Source: Nemertoderma westbladi
Lineage: Eukaryota > Xenacoelomorpha > Nemertodermatida > Nemertodermatidae
Reading direction: 5' to 3'
Length of the DNA stretch: 64,000 nt
Assembly (NCBI GenBank): GCA_032718475.1
Contig: JAUCBJ010006418.1
Location: forward strand, 1 to 64,000
The notes beneath the pieces are model-generated. The model had not been told where the DNA came from and did not search any database. It was given only the letters and a program-made list of their open reading frames with translations. This document shows positions 1 to 57,044 of this stretch, one piece after another; within the stretch, counting starts at the first letter, position 1, and each line of letters begins with the position of its first letter. Position numbers and translations under genes: made by a program.

Positions 1-439
1 TAAATTTACCGCTCAACTTGTATATTAATATAAATATGCAAATATATGCTACAAAATTTCAATTCTTCAATTGATTATTGTGTTGTAAAAAATATACCAT
101 ATTGTTTAAAAAATATACCATAGAAAACAAACGCAATTAATATTACATAATAAATAGAACACACATTTTCTGGAATACAAAATACGGCAGGGTAAACGTG
201 AAATCAAGTGATCTAAGAGATCTAAGCGAGGTCAAACGTAACTAAACTACCGACAACAAAGTACCGGTACCAAGCATACTATGCAGTTGGTCTACATGTA
301 CTTGTACGATAGCAAGAAAATATGTTGTGTCTGCAGGGTATCGCTTTGTTTTAGCAATAAGATGTTACCGAGGTTGGTCAAATCCTGGTTCGTTAAATGT
401 GCATCGAATCAGATGCATAAATCCAGTATGGGTTGTGTA
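1..439. other. AT-rich flank, nothing recognised
   Basis: AT-rich sequence without a recognisable gene or repeat. The 5' exons of Sfmbt are expected to lie further left, outside the window. Confidence 0.4.
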
Positions 440-1560
440 CTACATCACGCCATTGGTGAGGCAGGAAGTATGCGTCTTACCATTAATAAACATCGAGAAT
501 TACAAACGAGAAAGAGCTTTTCACACGTGCTTCGTGATGGAGAAATTGTTAGACAGATTGGGCTCCATAGATGTAAAATTCTAGAATTCCTAAGAGCTAA
601 TGGAATGCCAGAAGCTCACGTACTCTAACTAGATGGTGAAACTGAGTTCTTCTCAATCCTGGCTGGGGTACTGCAAGGTGACACATTGGCGCCACTTATA
701 TTTGTAATTGTACTGGATTACGCAATGAGGACGGCCACAAAGGGTGAAGATCTGGGATTCACACTTCAACAACGCAGAAGTAGTAGATATCCGGCAACTA
801 CAGTCACAGACACCGACTTTGCGGATGACATCACATCGCCCTGCTCTCTAATACGCTAGCAGATGCACAGCTTCTACTGAATAAAGTGGAGAGGGCTGCT
901 AAGGAGGTTGGATTGCATATAAATGCTACGAAGAAGGAATTCATGACTTTTTATGTTAATGGAAACTTAAACACAATTGGTAATAATCAATTAAGGAAGG
1001 TTGACGACTTCCAGTAGCTTGGGTCATGGATAGAGAGTAGCAAAAAACACATAGAAGTTAGGAAAGCAAAGGTTTGGGTAGCTCTATCAAAAATGGATAC
1101 CATCTGGAAATCCGATCTCTCCAGGCACCTGAAGACTAAGTCGAGCCACAGTTGAAAGTGTACTTCCATGCGGGGCTGAGACTTGGACCCTGACGAAATG
1201 GTAGCTACACAAGACTACTAAGGGCAGCCCTAAACATCAGCTGGAGACAACACATGACAAACGCCGAGCTTTATGGTACAATACCACCTGTATCAACCAC
1301 CCTCCGTGAACGCAGATTAAGATTCAGTGGGCACTGCTGGCGAAGTAAAGACGAGGTCATACCAGATCTACTTTTCTGGCAACACAAGGAAAGCGTAGCC
1401 GTGGACTACGACTACCGGTTATGACATATAGACTATAGACCAAAAGTTGTAAAGGGATACTGGACTTTTTGGGAGAAACTAAATTGCGACAAATATGGAG
1501 AATCGGGAAGCCTGGAAAGATCTTGCGACGTTTATTTGGTTTTAAACGCGATGACAGTGC
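440..1560 (+). mobile_element. Degenerate non-LTR retrotransposon fragment (RT domain)
   Basis: Conceptual translation in shifting frames gives reverse transcriptase blocks: a segment like the end of the fingers near 540-610, GVLQGDTLAPL near 665-690, and the palm motif FADD near 820. A C-terminal block with RLRFSGHC near 1315-1340 follows. Several stops and frameshifts break it, so it is an inactive copy. The C-terminal block resembles the copies at 4905 and 60549, so it probably belongs to the same broad LINE group as the long reading frame at 62045. Clade (RTE or CR1 group) is not resolved. Confidence 0.75.
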
Positions 1561-1974
1561 TAGTGGTATGCTGGTCTCCCTTGGCCTTAAATCAATTGTA
1601 CATATCCGACGCTTTTCACTATTTAGTTTATTTAATCGTGTAGCCAACTCGCAAAATTCTATTTTAATTAATATTAGCTGTATATGTTTTAACGTGTCTC
1701 AGGTATACGATAGTTACCTGAGATGCCGAATTTAAATTAACTTGTACCCTCTCTTTTTATTGTCTTTTTTAGTATAGTTTTAATTTGTAAATATAGTGTA
1801 ATGTGCTCTATGGATATTTTAATATTAATATTCGGATTAAATGAGAAATAAATAAATAAATAGATCTCATTTCAAGTGTCCAAGCTCGCTCAACCAAGCA
1901 GTAATACCCTAAGTTTACAAATTATACTGCCCTTCATTTCTCATTATTGACATCCTTTCGCCAATACTTCCAAT

Positions 1975-2815
1975 TTGTTTGCCATTACTGCCTTTCGTTT
2001 TTCATCACTACCATCCGTTTGCCAGTACTTCAAATCCGTTTACCAATGCTGCCAATCTGTTTGCCAATACTTCCAATTAATTTGCAATTGCTGGCAATGG
2101 TATGGAAATTACGGCCATTAGTTTTTTTTATTAAGGCTGTCATTTGTTTGCCCTTAATACAATGGAAGTACTGCCATTCGTATTCCATTACTATTTGCTA
2201 ATACTGCCTTTAGTTTGCCTATACTGCCTTTAGTTTGCCTATACTGCCTTTCGTTTGCCAATACTGCCTTTAGTTTGCCTATACTGCCTTTTGTTCGTCA
2301 ATAATGCCTTTAGTTTGCATATACCGCCTTTCGTTTGCCAATGCTGCCTTTAGTTTGCCTATACTGCCTTTCGTTTGCCAATGCTGCCTTTAGTTTGCCT
2401 GTACTGCCTTTCGTTTGCCAATGCTGCCTTTAGTTTGCCTATACTGCCTTTCGTTTGCCAATACTGCCTTTAGTTTGCCAATACTGCTTTTAGTTTGCCT
2501 ATACTGCCTTTTGTTCGTCAATAATGCGTTTAGTTTGCATATACCGCCTTTCGTTTGCCAATGCTGCCTTTAGTTTGCCTATACTGCCTTTCGTTTGCCA
2601 ATGCTGCCTTTAGTTTGCCTATACTGCCTTTCGTTTGCCAATACTGCCTTTAGTTTGCCAATACTGCTTTTAGTTTGCCTATACTGCCTTTTGTTCGTCA
2701 ATAATGCGTTTAGTTTGCATATACCGCCTTTCGTTTGCCAATGCTGCCTTTAGTTTGCCAATGCTGCCTATAGTTTGCCTATACTGCCTTTCGTTTGCCA
2801 ATTCTGCCAGACCAC
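1975..2815 (+). repeat. 20-bp tandem repeat with higher-order structure
   Basis: A 20-bp unit (ATACTGCCTTTAGTTTGCCT and variants) runs in exact register from about 2210 and decays toward 1975. Variants alternate, and a distinctive marker unit containing TTGTTCGTCA recurs at 2281, 2501 and 2681. The last two spacings show a 180-bp higher-order repeat. The array ends about 180 bp before the first Sfmbt exon seen. It is not coding. Confidence 0.9.
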
Positions 2816-2991
2816 GCTACGCGCTGTTGAGGAGGGGTATCCCCGAAAACACTCTCGCTTTCCGAAATGTTAGTACAAGTACAACTGGTTACAGTTGAGC
2901 AAAACGTATTGGGAGATCAGATAATTTATGTTACTGCACTGTTAGTAGTGTTATTACTTACTGAGATTACTACTATTATTTTGTGTTTCAG

Positions 2992-47044
<44,053 letters not shown>

Positions 47045-50000
47045 CAAATATTATTTATTTTGACACATTTCATTCCTACACTGTTGTTGTTATGTTATTA
47101 ATTTAAATATTTAATAATATAAATTAATATTCAATTCTTGAATTATCAAATGATCATATTATACATTCTGTAGCGTTTTCCGTAGCAGGCATGCAGCTAG
47201 TGAAATATGTTTATTCGAAATGTGAGACCCGCATTATGGTAGTAAATTAGACCCGGATTTACAACGGGGCCAGTGAGGCACGTGCCTCAGGGCCAAGAGA
47301 TCCGAGAGGCCACTTTCGTTTTAGTAACAGTAGAAAATTAAATAAATTCTAATATAACATTCCTCGCAGGATTAACAAAGTTCCAGTTTGAGTTACCCTT
47401 ATACCGGTCGGGCAACTTTTAGAGCAACTTAGCTAGTTTAACTGCAAAATAGTGGGTCATTTTATCTACTAGCTAGTTTTGGATAATTGAATTTGATTAT
47501 CCCGCTTTAATTCGCCAACGCAAATTCCTTCAAGTTGCCGTAAAAGTTGAGCAACTTTTTCAGCAACTTACGTGTTTACACGGAGCAAATTGATCGGCAA
47601 CCTGGGTTGCTCTACAAGTTGCCGAGAAAGTTGCTATACAAGTTGCCACTTGTAAAGAGGCCTTAATACTTTTATAATTTCGTTATCAATAAGCACACTA
47701 GACCGCATGGGCTGGGGGCCATTCTCCGCGTCAGTGGAGGCGAGTAAACAAAGTGAGTAAAACATAGGCCATGGTCAATATTGGGGTTAAACGGGGCTAG
47801 AAGATGATACTCATTAGTCGATTTGGCCCACTTCTTGGTACACTACTGAGTGGTACAGTTACAGTGTAGTGAATAAAAACATGATTGTGAATGGAGCCTA
47901 GAGCCAGAACATTCTAAATTGGCCGTTTAGCCCCAGACATTTCTAAATAAAACACGCTTTTGGTCGTTTGTCCCCCAATGAAGGAAACCTGCCTGGTTAT
48001 GTAATGATTAACCACCATGCGAGAATACCCTATTCTATCTCGAACTGTGGGCACCCATAGGTAGTACTCAAATTTAGACGAAAATTGACCATTGGTAATT
48101 AACCATTGCTTTTTCAGGCTTTGGATATTAACAATTATTATCATCATAGTGATAAAATTAAACTAAACGATAACTGAACAACAGAGAATGCAAACGCGAG
48201 CGAAGCAATTATACATTTTTTCCAAACAGGTCCTTCTGAAAATTTTGTTGCAAGGGTTTTCCGGGTCGGTGATTTCATTTCTAAAGTCAGTTTTCTCATT
48301 TGTCAGCGTAATGTCCGTATGAATTGCTGCCTGTCTGTCCGTCAAAATATAACCGACAGCTGAACAGACTATGTGGATGGCGTCAAACATGAAATCTGAT
48401 ATCGGAAATGAAATACTACCACAAAAACCCCTATTAATTTTTTAGCTAGTTGGTATGGCTTCCTAATACTTTAACAGACAGATTGCTGTACAGACAGACG
48501 TACTTACAGACATAGTAGGTTTTATTACAATTGAAAATTGACGTCAAAAATTAAATCCTAGAACAGGATAATCCCTATATTTACCTAGTTGGAAAACTTT
48601 CCTTATATTTGACAAACGGACTACAGACAGACAGACATAATAATTTTCGCTAAGAATGAAAACTGACTTCGGAAATGAAATCACCGACCAATAAAAGCGA
48701 AAACAATAAGTTTTAACTACAGTAGGTGGTATGATGTCCTCATATTTCGACAGACAGATCGAAGCCCCCTAGGGTCAAAAGTTCAGAAATTTGTTTTTTA
48801 TTACAACCTAGGATTTCACATCTGATAACGGCTTAGCGAAATCTATTTTCGTTCTTGAGTTGTCATGGAATCTCTGTCTGCCATTTGTCCGCCAAAATGT
48901 AAAACAGACAGAACCTACAGATTGGATTCCATCAAATATTAAAACTGATATCAGAAATCAAAAATAAGCGATTCAGAAAACCCCCGAAATTAACTGAACA
49001 TGTTAGGTGTTCTTCCTTCGTACTAGACATTATTAAACAAGCGCACCCCAAAAAGGCTGATGTTGTACGTGGGAAGGTTTGAACTTTGAAGGCAATTATC
49101 TCGGAATGACATTTTTTCACTCCTCCGATATTTCATGACCGTGTTTTGATATATGTGCTTTATGATATATAAATGAGCTGTTTCCAAAAATCTAGTAACC
49201 AAAAATGAAAATAAATGGAAAATATTCATATTGATATAGGATGAAAAGTTTAAAAACTGTAGGCCACCCGCCACACCCATTAAATTTTTAGGGACGGTTT
49301 ATGGTCAATGCTAATGTTCTAAATTATTATTTTCCTGGCATTTTCATAAATAATAGCTTGGGGGGGGGGGGGGGGGGTGGGGGGGAGGTAGCCCCCCTAC
49401 GGTTTTTTCTTATGTTGTATTTGTCTCCAATGAGGTTGAAAAATGCATAGAAAATGATATACTGTACCATCGAAAAGAGGATCATCAAAAGTACAAAAAA
49501 TTTGAAAAATAAAAATTTTTTGGCGCCCCCCTGCATGAGATTTCAAAAATTTCGCTAAAAAGACTACTCCTGCGCTATTTTTATATTTCGATACAACATT
49601 TTTCGGAACCAGCATGTTAATTTTCATCATATTATTCACTCACTTTTTTTATTTTCGTTTTCTATTTCTGATAATTGGCAATTTAATTTTGTAAAAAAAA
49701 ATTCAAAATTTTTAAAAACTGAAAATATCCATGCTTTTTGTAAGCGGATTCAATTCCCTGCACTACCTAGCGTAAAATGGGGAAAGTGGCTTTTTACCAA
49801 TTATAGTTGGGAAGGTGACATTACTAATATAATGTTACCTAATAACCAACATAGGCAATACAGATTGCCAGCCACAAGCGGAGTTGAGAGGCCATAAACC
49901 ATCTAAAGGGGACAAAGGGGCTAGCAAGGAGGGATAATGGCAGCAGGGAGAGATTAATAGGTTAGCCAATGATGGGACAGGAAACCACGTGATTGAAGTG

Positions 50001-50160
50001 CATTCATTGGCCAGGCCACGTAGAGTAGTAGGAATAACCAATATGTGTTAGTAATATAACCGTTGCATTTATAGCTTGTAATTCAGTTGGTATGTGTAGA
50101 GCTGTGGGACCGGAACGGTTTTTAACCGTCGTCGTTTACCGTGCTATTATATTCTGACAT
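47045..50160. other. Repeat-derived stretch downstream of Sfmbt
   Basis: No gene. 47390-47670 is rich in GCAACTT/AAGTTGC words in both orientations, suggesting a MITE. 48230-48920 holds several diverged copies of a block with GACAGACAG and CTGTCTGTC. A poly(G) of 18 nt lies at 49360-49377. Near 47256-47330 a GGATTTACAACGGGGCC piece resembles hAT-type termini but has no partner in view. Confidence 0.4.
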
Positions 50161-50164
50161 TACG

Positions 50165-50400
50165 AACAAATGCGTCAGTTTTAATATTTGGTGGAATATA
50201 GTCTGTCCGTCTGTCGGTTGTCGTTGTCAGTCTGTGGTGACAGATATTCCACGATAACTCGAGAACTAAAAGAGATCTCTCTAAGCCGAAATCCCCATTA
50301 GATTCTGCTCTAGATACAATAAAAAACAAATTTATGAATTTTTTTGCGAGGGGGTGGGGCTACCACCCCAACCCCCTTAAGATAACAATGGGTGTCTAAA
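50165..50400. repeat. Dispersed repeat, copy A
   Basis: ATATTTGGTGGAAT, then GTCTGTCGGTTGTC, ATTCCACGATAACTCG and AAAAGAGATCTCTCTAAGCC. The same series occurs at 55088-55310 inside the hAT intron. Confidence 0.7.
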
Positions 50401-50519
50401 AGGTTATATAAGATAAGAATGCATTTTCAAAAAGTTTATAGTGTTCACGGCCCGTTAAAGTTAAATTTTTTACTCATCAATCACTATTAGTTACATAATT
50501 TTGCTGACTTTCATGTGGC

Positions 50520-50700
50520 CATGTGGGGCGAGCGACGAAAGTAAGCGAGCTTAGCATTCAGGTACCACTAACTCAATCGGTGTGTCTGTGGGGCGAGCCA
50601 CGAAGTGAGTGAGCCTTAGCGTAGGGGTACCATTAATCAACCTGTGGGGCGAGCCACGAAGTGAGTGAGCCTTAGCGTAGTGGTACCATTAATCAACCTG
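50520..50700. repeat. Three tandem copies of a GGGGCGAGCCACGAAG repeat
   Basis: GTGGGGCGAGCCACGAAGTG followed by AGTGAGCCTTAGCG occurs near 50588 and 50643, with a diverged copy at 50522. Inverted or dispersed copies are at 25366, 30868 and 60485-60525. The 50643 copy begins the left arm of the large palindrome. Confidence 0.75.
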
Positions 50701-50903
50701 TCGTTCTTGTTCAAGTTTAAACGTTAATAACTCGGCCAATCTTCGATGAAATCTATCCAAACTTGGTACACATGTTGTTTGCAAAAGTTTAGAAATTTTC
50801 CAAGTTGAATTTTCGTGTGGCCTTCGAGAAGCTAAGATAATAGCAGTTAATTAGTTAATTAAGTTGATTACGGTAAAAACACCATTTTCAACCTGCCTTT
50901 TAA

Positions 50904-51628
50904 GGGGGGGGGGGGGGGGGGGGGGGGTACACCATTCTGGTCCAAAATATGTCGAAATTTTTTTTATGGTCTATTATAATGCACCATTGAATGGTGTTTA
51001 CAAATCTGAAAACCGCTATGTAATAGCTCTTTTAGTTTTCATGTTATCTAAATTTTCATTTAGGGAATCCTATTGAAATTACTATTACTATGTATAATGA
51101 AAGGTCGATTATCTCCAAATATTTTTTTCATGAAATTGTCAACTTCAAAACCCTACTACTTCTACAATTTTTGAGTAATTAGTCTGAAACTTCCTGTGGG
51201 TGTCTAGAAAGCCACCCTGCATAAAAGTATCAGACAACTTTTCGAAATTTTTTGTTAATAAAATTTAATACTATTTATAAAAAACCTAAAAATTTGCATA
51301 AATTTGCAGCGCCACCTTGCGGTGCAGAATTATTTTAACAAAATTTCGCCTGATAGTTATGTTGCCCCATCTTTGATCTATCATATAAAAAATTTTCATG
51401 TGATTAGGTTCAAAACTATAAAAGCCTTAGGGTTTTAAGCGCAACCAAGTTTTTTTGTTGTTAACTAGTATTAACTAATATTAATTAGCGAAAATTTTTT
51501 TTTTTCTGACTTGTCATGTAGAATAGCATCTTAGGCATCTATATGCCAAATTTTAGCTAAAACCAAACAATTTTGAAACGCTGAGAGTGATAAATCGAAG
51601 AGTTGTCCGAAAATGGTGTACCCCCCCC
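50904..51628. mobile_element. 725-bp non-autonomous element with TTAA target duplication
   Basis: Flanked by TTAA at 50900-50903 and 51629-51632. Termini are inverted: poly(G) then GTACACCATT on the left, AATGGTGTAC then CCCCCCCC on the right. The opposite palindrome arm has the uninterrupted site with one TTAA (60265-60268), proving insertion. TTAA duplication is typical of piggyBac and Kolobok superfamilies. No coding sequence. Confidence 0.88.
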
Positions 51629-53846
51629 TTAAAGGAAATTAATTGTTTTACAGTATAAGATCTAAATAATTATACTTAAAAAATTATACAGATGTAATCC
51701 ACATACGCCATTCTATTATAGTTTTTAATTAGTTCAAGTGATTTGCTTTAATAAATGTGTCTTTAATTGATCTAAACGTAATTAAACGGCACAATTATTG
51801 TGTACAAATTTAATCCTTCCCATTATTGGTCACGTCTCTGCTGGTGTGGAGCTAGCTGGCTGGGAGTTCTTGCTAGGACTAACCAGAGAGGAATAGTAAT
51901 AGGCAACCAGTATTGCTATTCCAGCCCAGACAGCATTCTTTAAATCCAACATCCCAACATCCTTCCTGTATTCCAATCCTATTGACTCTACTATAAATGT
52001 TGTAGTGCTATCTCAGGTAAATGACAGATATAATAACATAAATACTATCCATGGCATGGCTGTTGTAGGCTTCTGAAATAGTTTATTCCACAATGTATAT
52101 GTCTGGTTATTTTTTAATTGAATTTTTGCAAAGTAGTAAAATTAATGTTCTTAAAAATAATATTATTATTTTATATGTAACCTAGGAAATTAGCTACATT
52201 TTTTCGCTGCAGCTTTAAGAGTGTACACGTTCGTGGGGCCTTCGCGCAGCACGAGGCCCAGTTATGATATACAAATTAAAACTGAGCGACTGTATCACAA
52301 AATCAGTATTTGAGAAATTTACCCACACCACCTATCAATTAGAGAAAGGGGTACAGTACGTGTTCAGCCCTTTTAATCTGCACCCCCCCCCCCCCCACCC
52401 TTCCCACCCACCAATACATAACCGCGACATCTACCACCCACGGAAGTGTAGCACGAACTTATTTCCAATCGCACGTTCAATATGCAAAGCCAGGTGGTTT
52501 ATAGGAATATAATAAACGCAGTACTCGTTTTCATTATAAGCCTCGTTGCGTTCGTCCTGTTTTGAATTTAAATATATTTCTTAAACGCAGGCTAGGACGA
52601 TCTTTATAATAATAATAACTAGGGATGCGATCAATGTGTGAAGCCAGGTGGTTTATATAATAATATAGTCAACGCAGTACTCGTCTTCTTTATAAGCCTG
52701 GTTGTGCTCGTCCTGTTTTGTATTTAAATATATTTCCTAAACGCAGACTGACGATCTTTATAACTACCGATGCGTTCAATAGGCGCAGCCAGGTATGGTT
52801 TATAGGAATATAGTCTACGCAGTACTCGTCTTCATTATATGCCTCGTTGCGCTCGTCGCTCGTCCTGTGTTGTCATAAAATATTTTTCCTAAACGCAGAC
52901 TGACGACCTTTATACAGTTATAACTATGCGAAGTTTCGAAACTGTGCGAGTAACTGCTGATACATCTATGTGGAGATGTGTGATACAACGCCAACGCATC
53001 GTATGCCGATGTAGTAATATGGGTATTGAAATAATATTAAATCAATGTACACTCTTAAAGCTGCAGCGAAAAATTGTAGCTAATTTCCTTGGTTACATAT
53101 AAAATAATAAAATTATTTTTAAGAACATTAATTTTACTACTTTCAGGGACGGATTATGGATTTTCGGGCCCCCGGGCAGTCCAACTTGCTGGCCCCCCAG
53201 ATCCCCCCCCCCCCCCAACCTGACCCCATTTGAAATTTTTTAGATCTCATTAGCAACAATTAATTATTAATAATAATATATCGTAACGAAATTCCTTATC
53301 ATTGCCCCATTGTTGTAGAGAGAGCAACTGTAATAATTTATATAGTAAGTAAAGTACAGTATTATGGGGAACGGATAGAAAAGCAAAATATTACAGTATA
53401 TAATCAAATGAGAATAATAATAATAATTACTTAGTAATTACATTAATAATATTAGAATAAACAAATCTAATTTTACGAGACATGGGGGGGGGGGGGGGGG
53501 TCGAATGTAGAGGTACTTGACGCAAATCCCATCTTCGCAAATTAATATCCCGCCTCAATGTTAAATTCTCAATTTAGTGAAAAGAGCAGGTTACAGTGGC
53601 ATGTTATTCTAACCAAAATAATAAACGAAAGTCAATAGATCAGGTTCCAGTTTTATTTTTGAGAATATTCAGTATTTCCCTGGAGAGGGATGCATTTTGA
53701 TTGCGTCGAAAGTCCCCCCTATCTGAATTTTACACAGACATTGAGACATATTTACAATATAAGAAACGTTTCTATAAATTCAACACATTAAATTAATTAT
53801 TAATATAAATATATTTGTAAATCAAATATTTAGACTGAATAACTAA

Positions 53847-56800
53847 TTAAACAAAAGGCATTTTCCTAGCCTTGCGTCTACAAAACTCATTAATAATTTC
53901 AGAGAAATCTAATTCCCGGAAAATGTCAACTTCCATGGTGAGAAGCGCCAGCGAGTTTAAACGGTATTGTGAAATAAGATTTCTCTGAAGGCTCTCAATA
54001 AGTTTCAGGGTTGAAAATAATCTTTCACCTTTACAGTTAGTGCACGCCAGTGTCAGAAATATGCGATACATAATTTCTACATTAGGGAATGTAGCCTGCA
54101 AGTCATTAGATATAATATATTTATATATAATGTGTTCGATGGATTCTGTTGGCTGTAGAACTGAGTCAGTTGGTTGCCGAGTACGTAGAGCAGGAACCGC
54201 CTTTATTATTGCACTAAATTGCAGCAGTTCTGGTCCAAGTTCTGGCTCTAAATCATTGGGATAAGCAGCGACCGCCCTAGATGCTAAAGATAAAATATCC
54301 TCAGAAGTCATCTCACTGAGGTTTCCCAAAAAACCAAACACCAAACTTACAGATTGATAGGCATCGAGCCTATGCCTCAAGTCTACCTGCAGTTGGTCAA
54401 CTGTGACTAAAAATACACTGGTGCGGAAATGATCTCTGGCCGCAAATATCGTATCTTGTGCACCACCATCGTCATCTTTTTTATTACGCTTGCGGGGTCG
54501 ACTGACTTCAGCATTATAGTGGCTATTCCCACACAGATTTATCGCCTTTGATTCGAATGAATCAAAACGGTCTCTCTGCTGAGCTACAAACGCAAGAAGG
54601 GATTCATAAAGGGCAACCATTGTATTCACATTTATGTGGCTTGATTGGAGTGACTGTGATGTTGCTTGGAAACGTTCCAATATTTCTCCCCAAAATATTA
54701 ATACGATCGAGATGTCTAGTGTTCTCAGTTTCAGTTTTAGACCTCCAGCTTCTAATCGACATTCGGCTTACTGTTGTTCATCATCTTCTAACTGTTGTAG
54801 TGCTTCACAGATAGGAATGTAGCCTAAAATGATACAAACAATTATTTTATAATTATTTTACATGTAAAGTTTAAGAATTAGGGTAGGGCCTACTTAATAC
54901 TGCAAATAAAATGCATTTCATTTACTCTGCATTTAATACGTTTAATTATTGGAATTTTAAACATTACCTTAATTGTTATTTAATTTTTTTATTTAATTAA
55001 TTACCTTAATTTAAATTGCAAATTATATTAAAGAATTGTGAAGAGTAGAAAAATATAGTGCTGATGGCACATCTAAAGGAGAATTTAATATTTGGTGGAA
55101 TGTAGTATGTCCGCCTGTCGGTTGTCTGTCTGTCTTACATTATGACAGACCGGTTGGCAGACAGCTATTCCACGATAACTCGATAACTAAAAGAGATCTC
55201 TCTAAGCCGTTTTCAGAATTGAAATCCCCATTAAATTATGCTCTAGATGCAATAAAAAACAAATTTCTGAATTTTTTTAGAGGGGGGGCACCTACCCCCC
55301 TCATCAGTCATATTCATATAGACCGCACGTATATGGAACTGTAATCAATAGACCGAATATTACACCCACCTTTAATCAACGCGTTTACAGCATCGTATCT
55401 AGCTGACCATCTCGTTTCGGAAAGTGACTTTACAACATTCAGTTTGAGTGGTTTAAGTTTAGAGCTCAAGAGATCCCATCGCGCAGTAGAAGCCGAGAAG
55501 AATGTGTAAACACGTATGAACTATGTCGAAACATGCTACTACGGAGCGAGTACATTCACAACTGTGCTTCCCAACGAGATTCAGGGAGTGAGCTGAGCAG
55601 GGAATCCATGTAGCAAATTTACATGCAGCTTTAACTCTTGTTTGGCAACCTGTATATTTTCCACTCATGTTCGATGCATTGTCGTATGATTGGCCACGAC
55701 AGTTACCAATATCTACATCTATGTCTTCCAGGTACTTTACTATGGTATCTGCAATTCTCCCTCACCCGTGTGACCAATCTGAGGAAAAAAATTTAAAAAG
55801 CGCTCTACAGGCTCAGTTCCTTCGACATAACGAACAACAAATGTGAGCTGGTCAATGTGAGTACAATCTGGTGTCGAGTCAACTGATATAGAGAAAAACT
55901 TCGCCAGATTCACACGGCGAATAATTTCTTTACGAACTTCGTCAGAGATTACTGATATAAGTTCATCACAAATTGTAGAACTCAGATATGACACGCTGCC
56001 TTTACCTTTATTGCTAAATCTCACAATGTGCTCTTGTAAGAAAGGGTCGAACTTAGCAAGCAATTCTAAAGCACCCATATAATTTCCATTTCTTGGGGAT
56101 CCAAATACTTCATTATCACCGCGTAATGCTAGGCCACGTTCGCACAGAAATCTAAGCACCTCCACACACCTATTTAGAACTTTTACCCAATACTGATACG
56201 AATTGTCAAACTCCTTTGTTAAAGATGATGGTAAGCAAGCAACACTGCTTTGCCTAATGGTAAAATCGGTCATAGCCTGCTTATGATATTTGCTACTCTC
56301 ATGCGAGGACAAGTTTTCATCTGCATGTTTCCAATTGTTGTAACCTTTAGTGAAAGCATTTTCATGCGAACAAAGCAGCTTGCAGGCAAAACAATAAACT
56401 TTACCTTTGGTCGGGGAGTAAATCAGCCAATTGCGTTTAATGATTTCACCAGTTAGTGAATGTTTCCGAGAAAAATAGGAGGCTTGACAGTACCGTAGTG
56501 AAGTTTCAGTTCCAATCTTCACAGCGGAGTTCTTAAATTGACCAAGAGTAAATTCACAACCATCCGGACCCATTGATATCCAATAACATCGATCTCCCTC
56601 AGACAACTTGTCCCATAACCCTATATCACTTGGAGGATCAATATGAGGAGAACTATCTGTGGGCCAACCTGCATTATCTGTATCTTGCATAGAAACTACA
56701 GGAGACTGCACTGATTCTGATTCCATACCTTTCACGGGAACAGGAACTAGAGCGTTGTCAGTATTAACAATTTCCCTCACTTCATCGCTACTGGTGATGG

Positions 56801-57044
56801 TCATCGGTGGGTGTGGGTCATCTGAAGGTGTAAATGATACAAGTGAAGAACCTGTAGTAGTGTTTGCGGTTGGCTTAAATATGGAGTCTATTAAATTCGT
56901 TTTCGCAATTACATGTTTAAATCTTTGATCTCGATCTTTCTTATCCTTCCTTTTCATGGATCCAGATTTGTGTTGAAAATCAGGCAATTTTTTCTTTGGT
57001 GGCATTATAATTAATTTACAATGTAAAATATAGATCGAAGTCAC
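53847..57044 (-). pseudogene. hAT transposase (zinc-finger/ZMYM-type), broken
   Basis: The N-terminal part (55740-57044, 434 codons) has a Lys-rich start, a TTF-type zinc-finger region (CFACKLLCS...H...H) and the start of the RNase-H-like catalytic core (SISVDSTPDCTHIDQLTFVV). 55370-55740 continues the core in another frame (SYDNASNMSG, CSAHSLNLVG), so a frameshift lies near 55745. A probable intron (55369 to 54823, GT/AG on the minus strand) holds a dispersed repeat. The C-terminal part (53847-54822) has an in-frame stop near 54775 and ends in the hAT dimerisation region (CTNCKGERLFSTLKLIES). The order and domains match ZMYM1-like hAT transposases. It is probably inactive. Confidence 0.85.
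55088..55310. repeat. Dispersed repeat, copy B
   Basis: Second copy of the 50165-50400 repeat, inside the putative intron of the hAT transposase. Confidence 0.7.

Noticed and set aside
1975-2815. CRISPR-like regular repeats
   Set aside because: Units are contiguous with no unique spacers, and the genome is eukaryotic.
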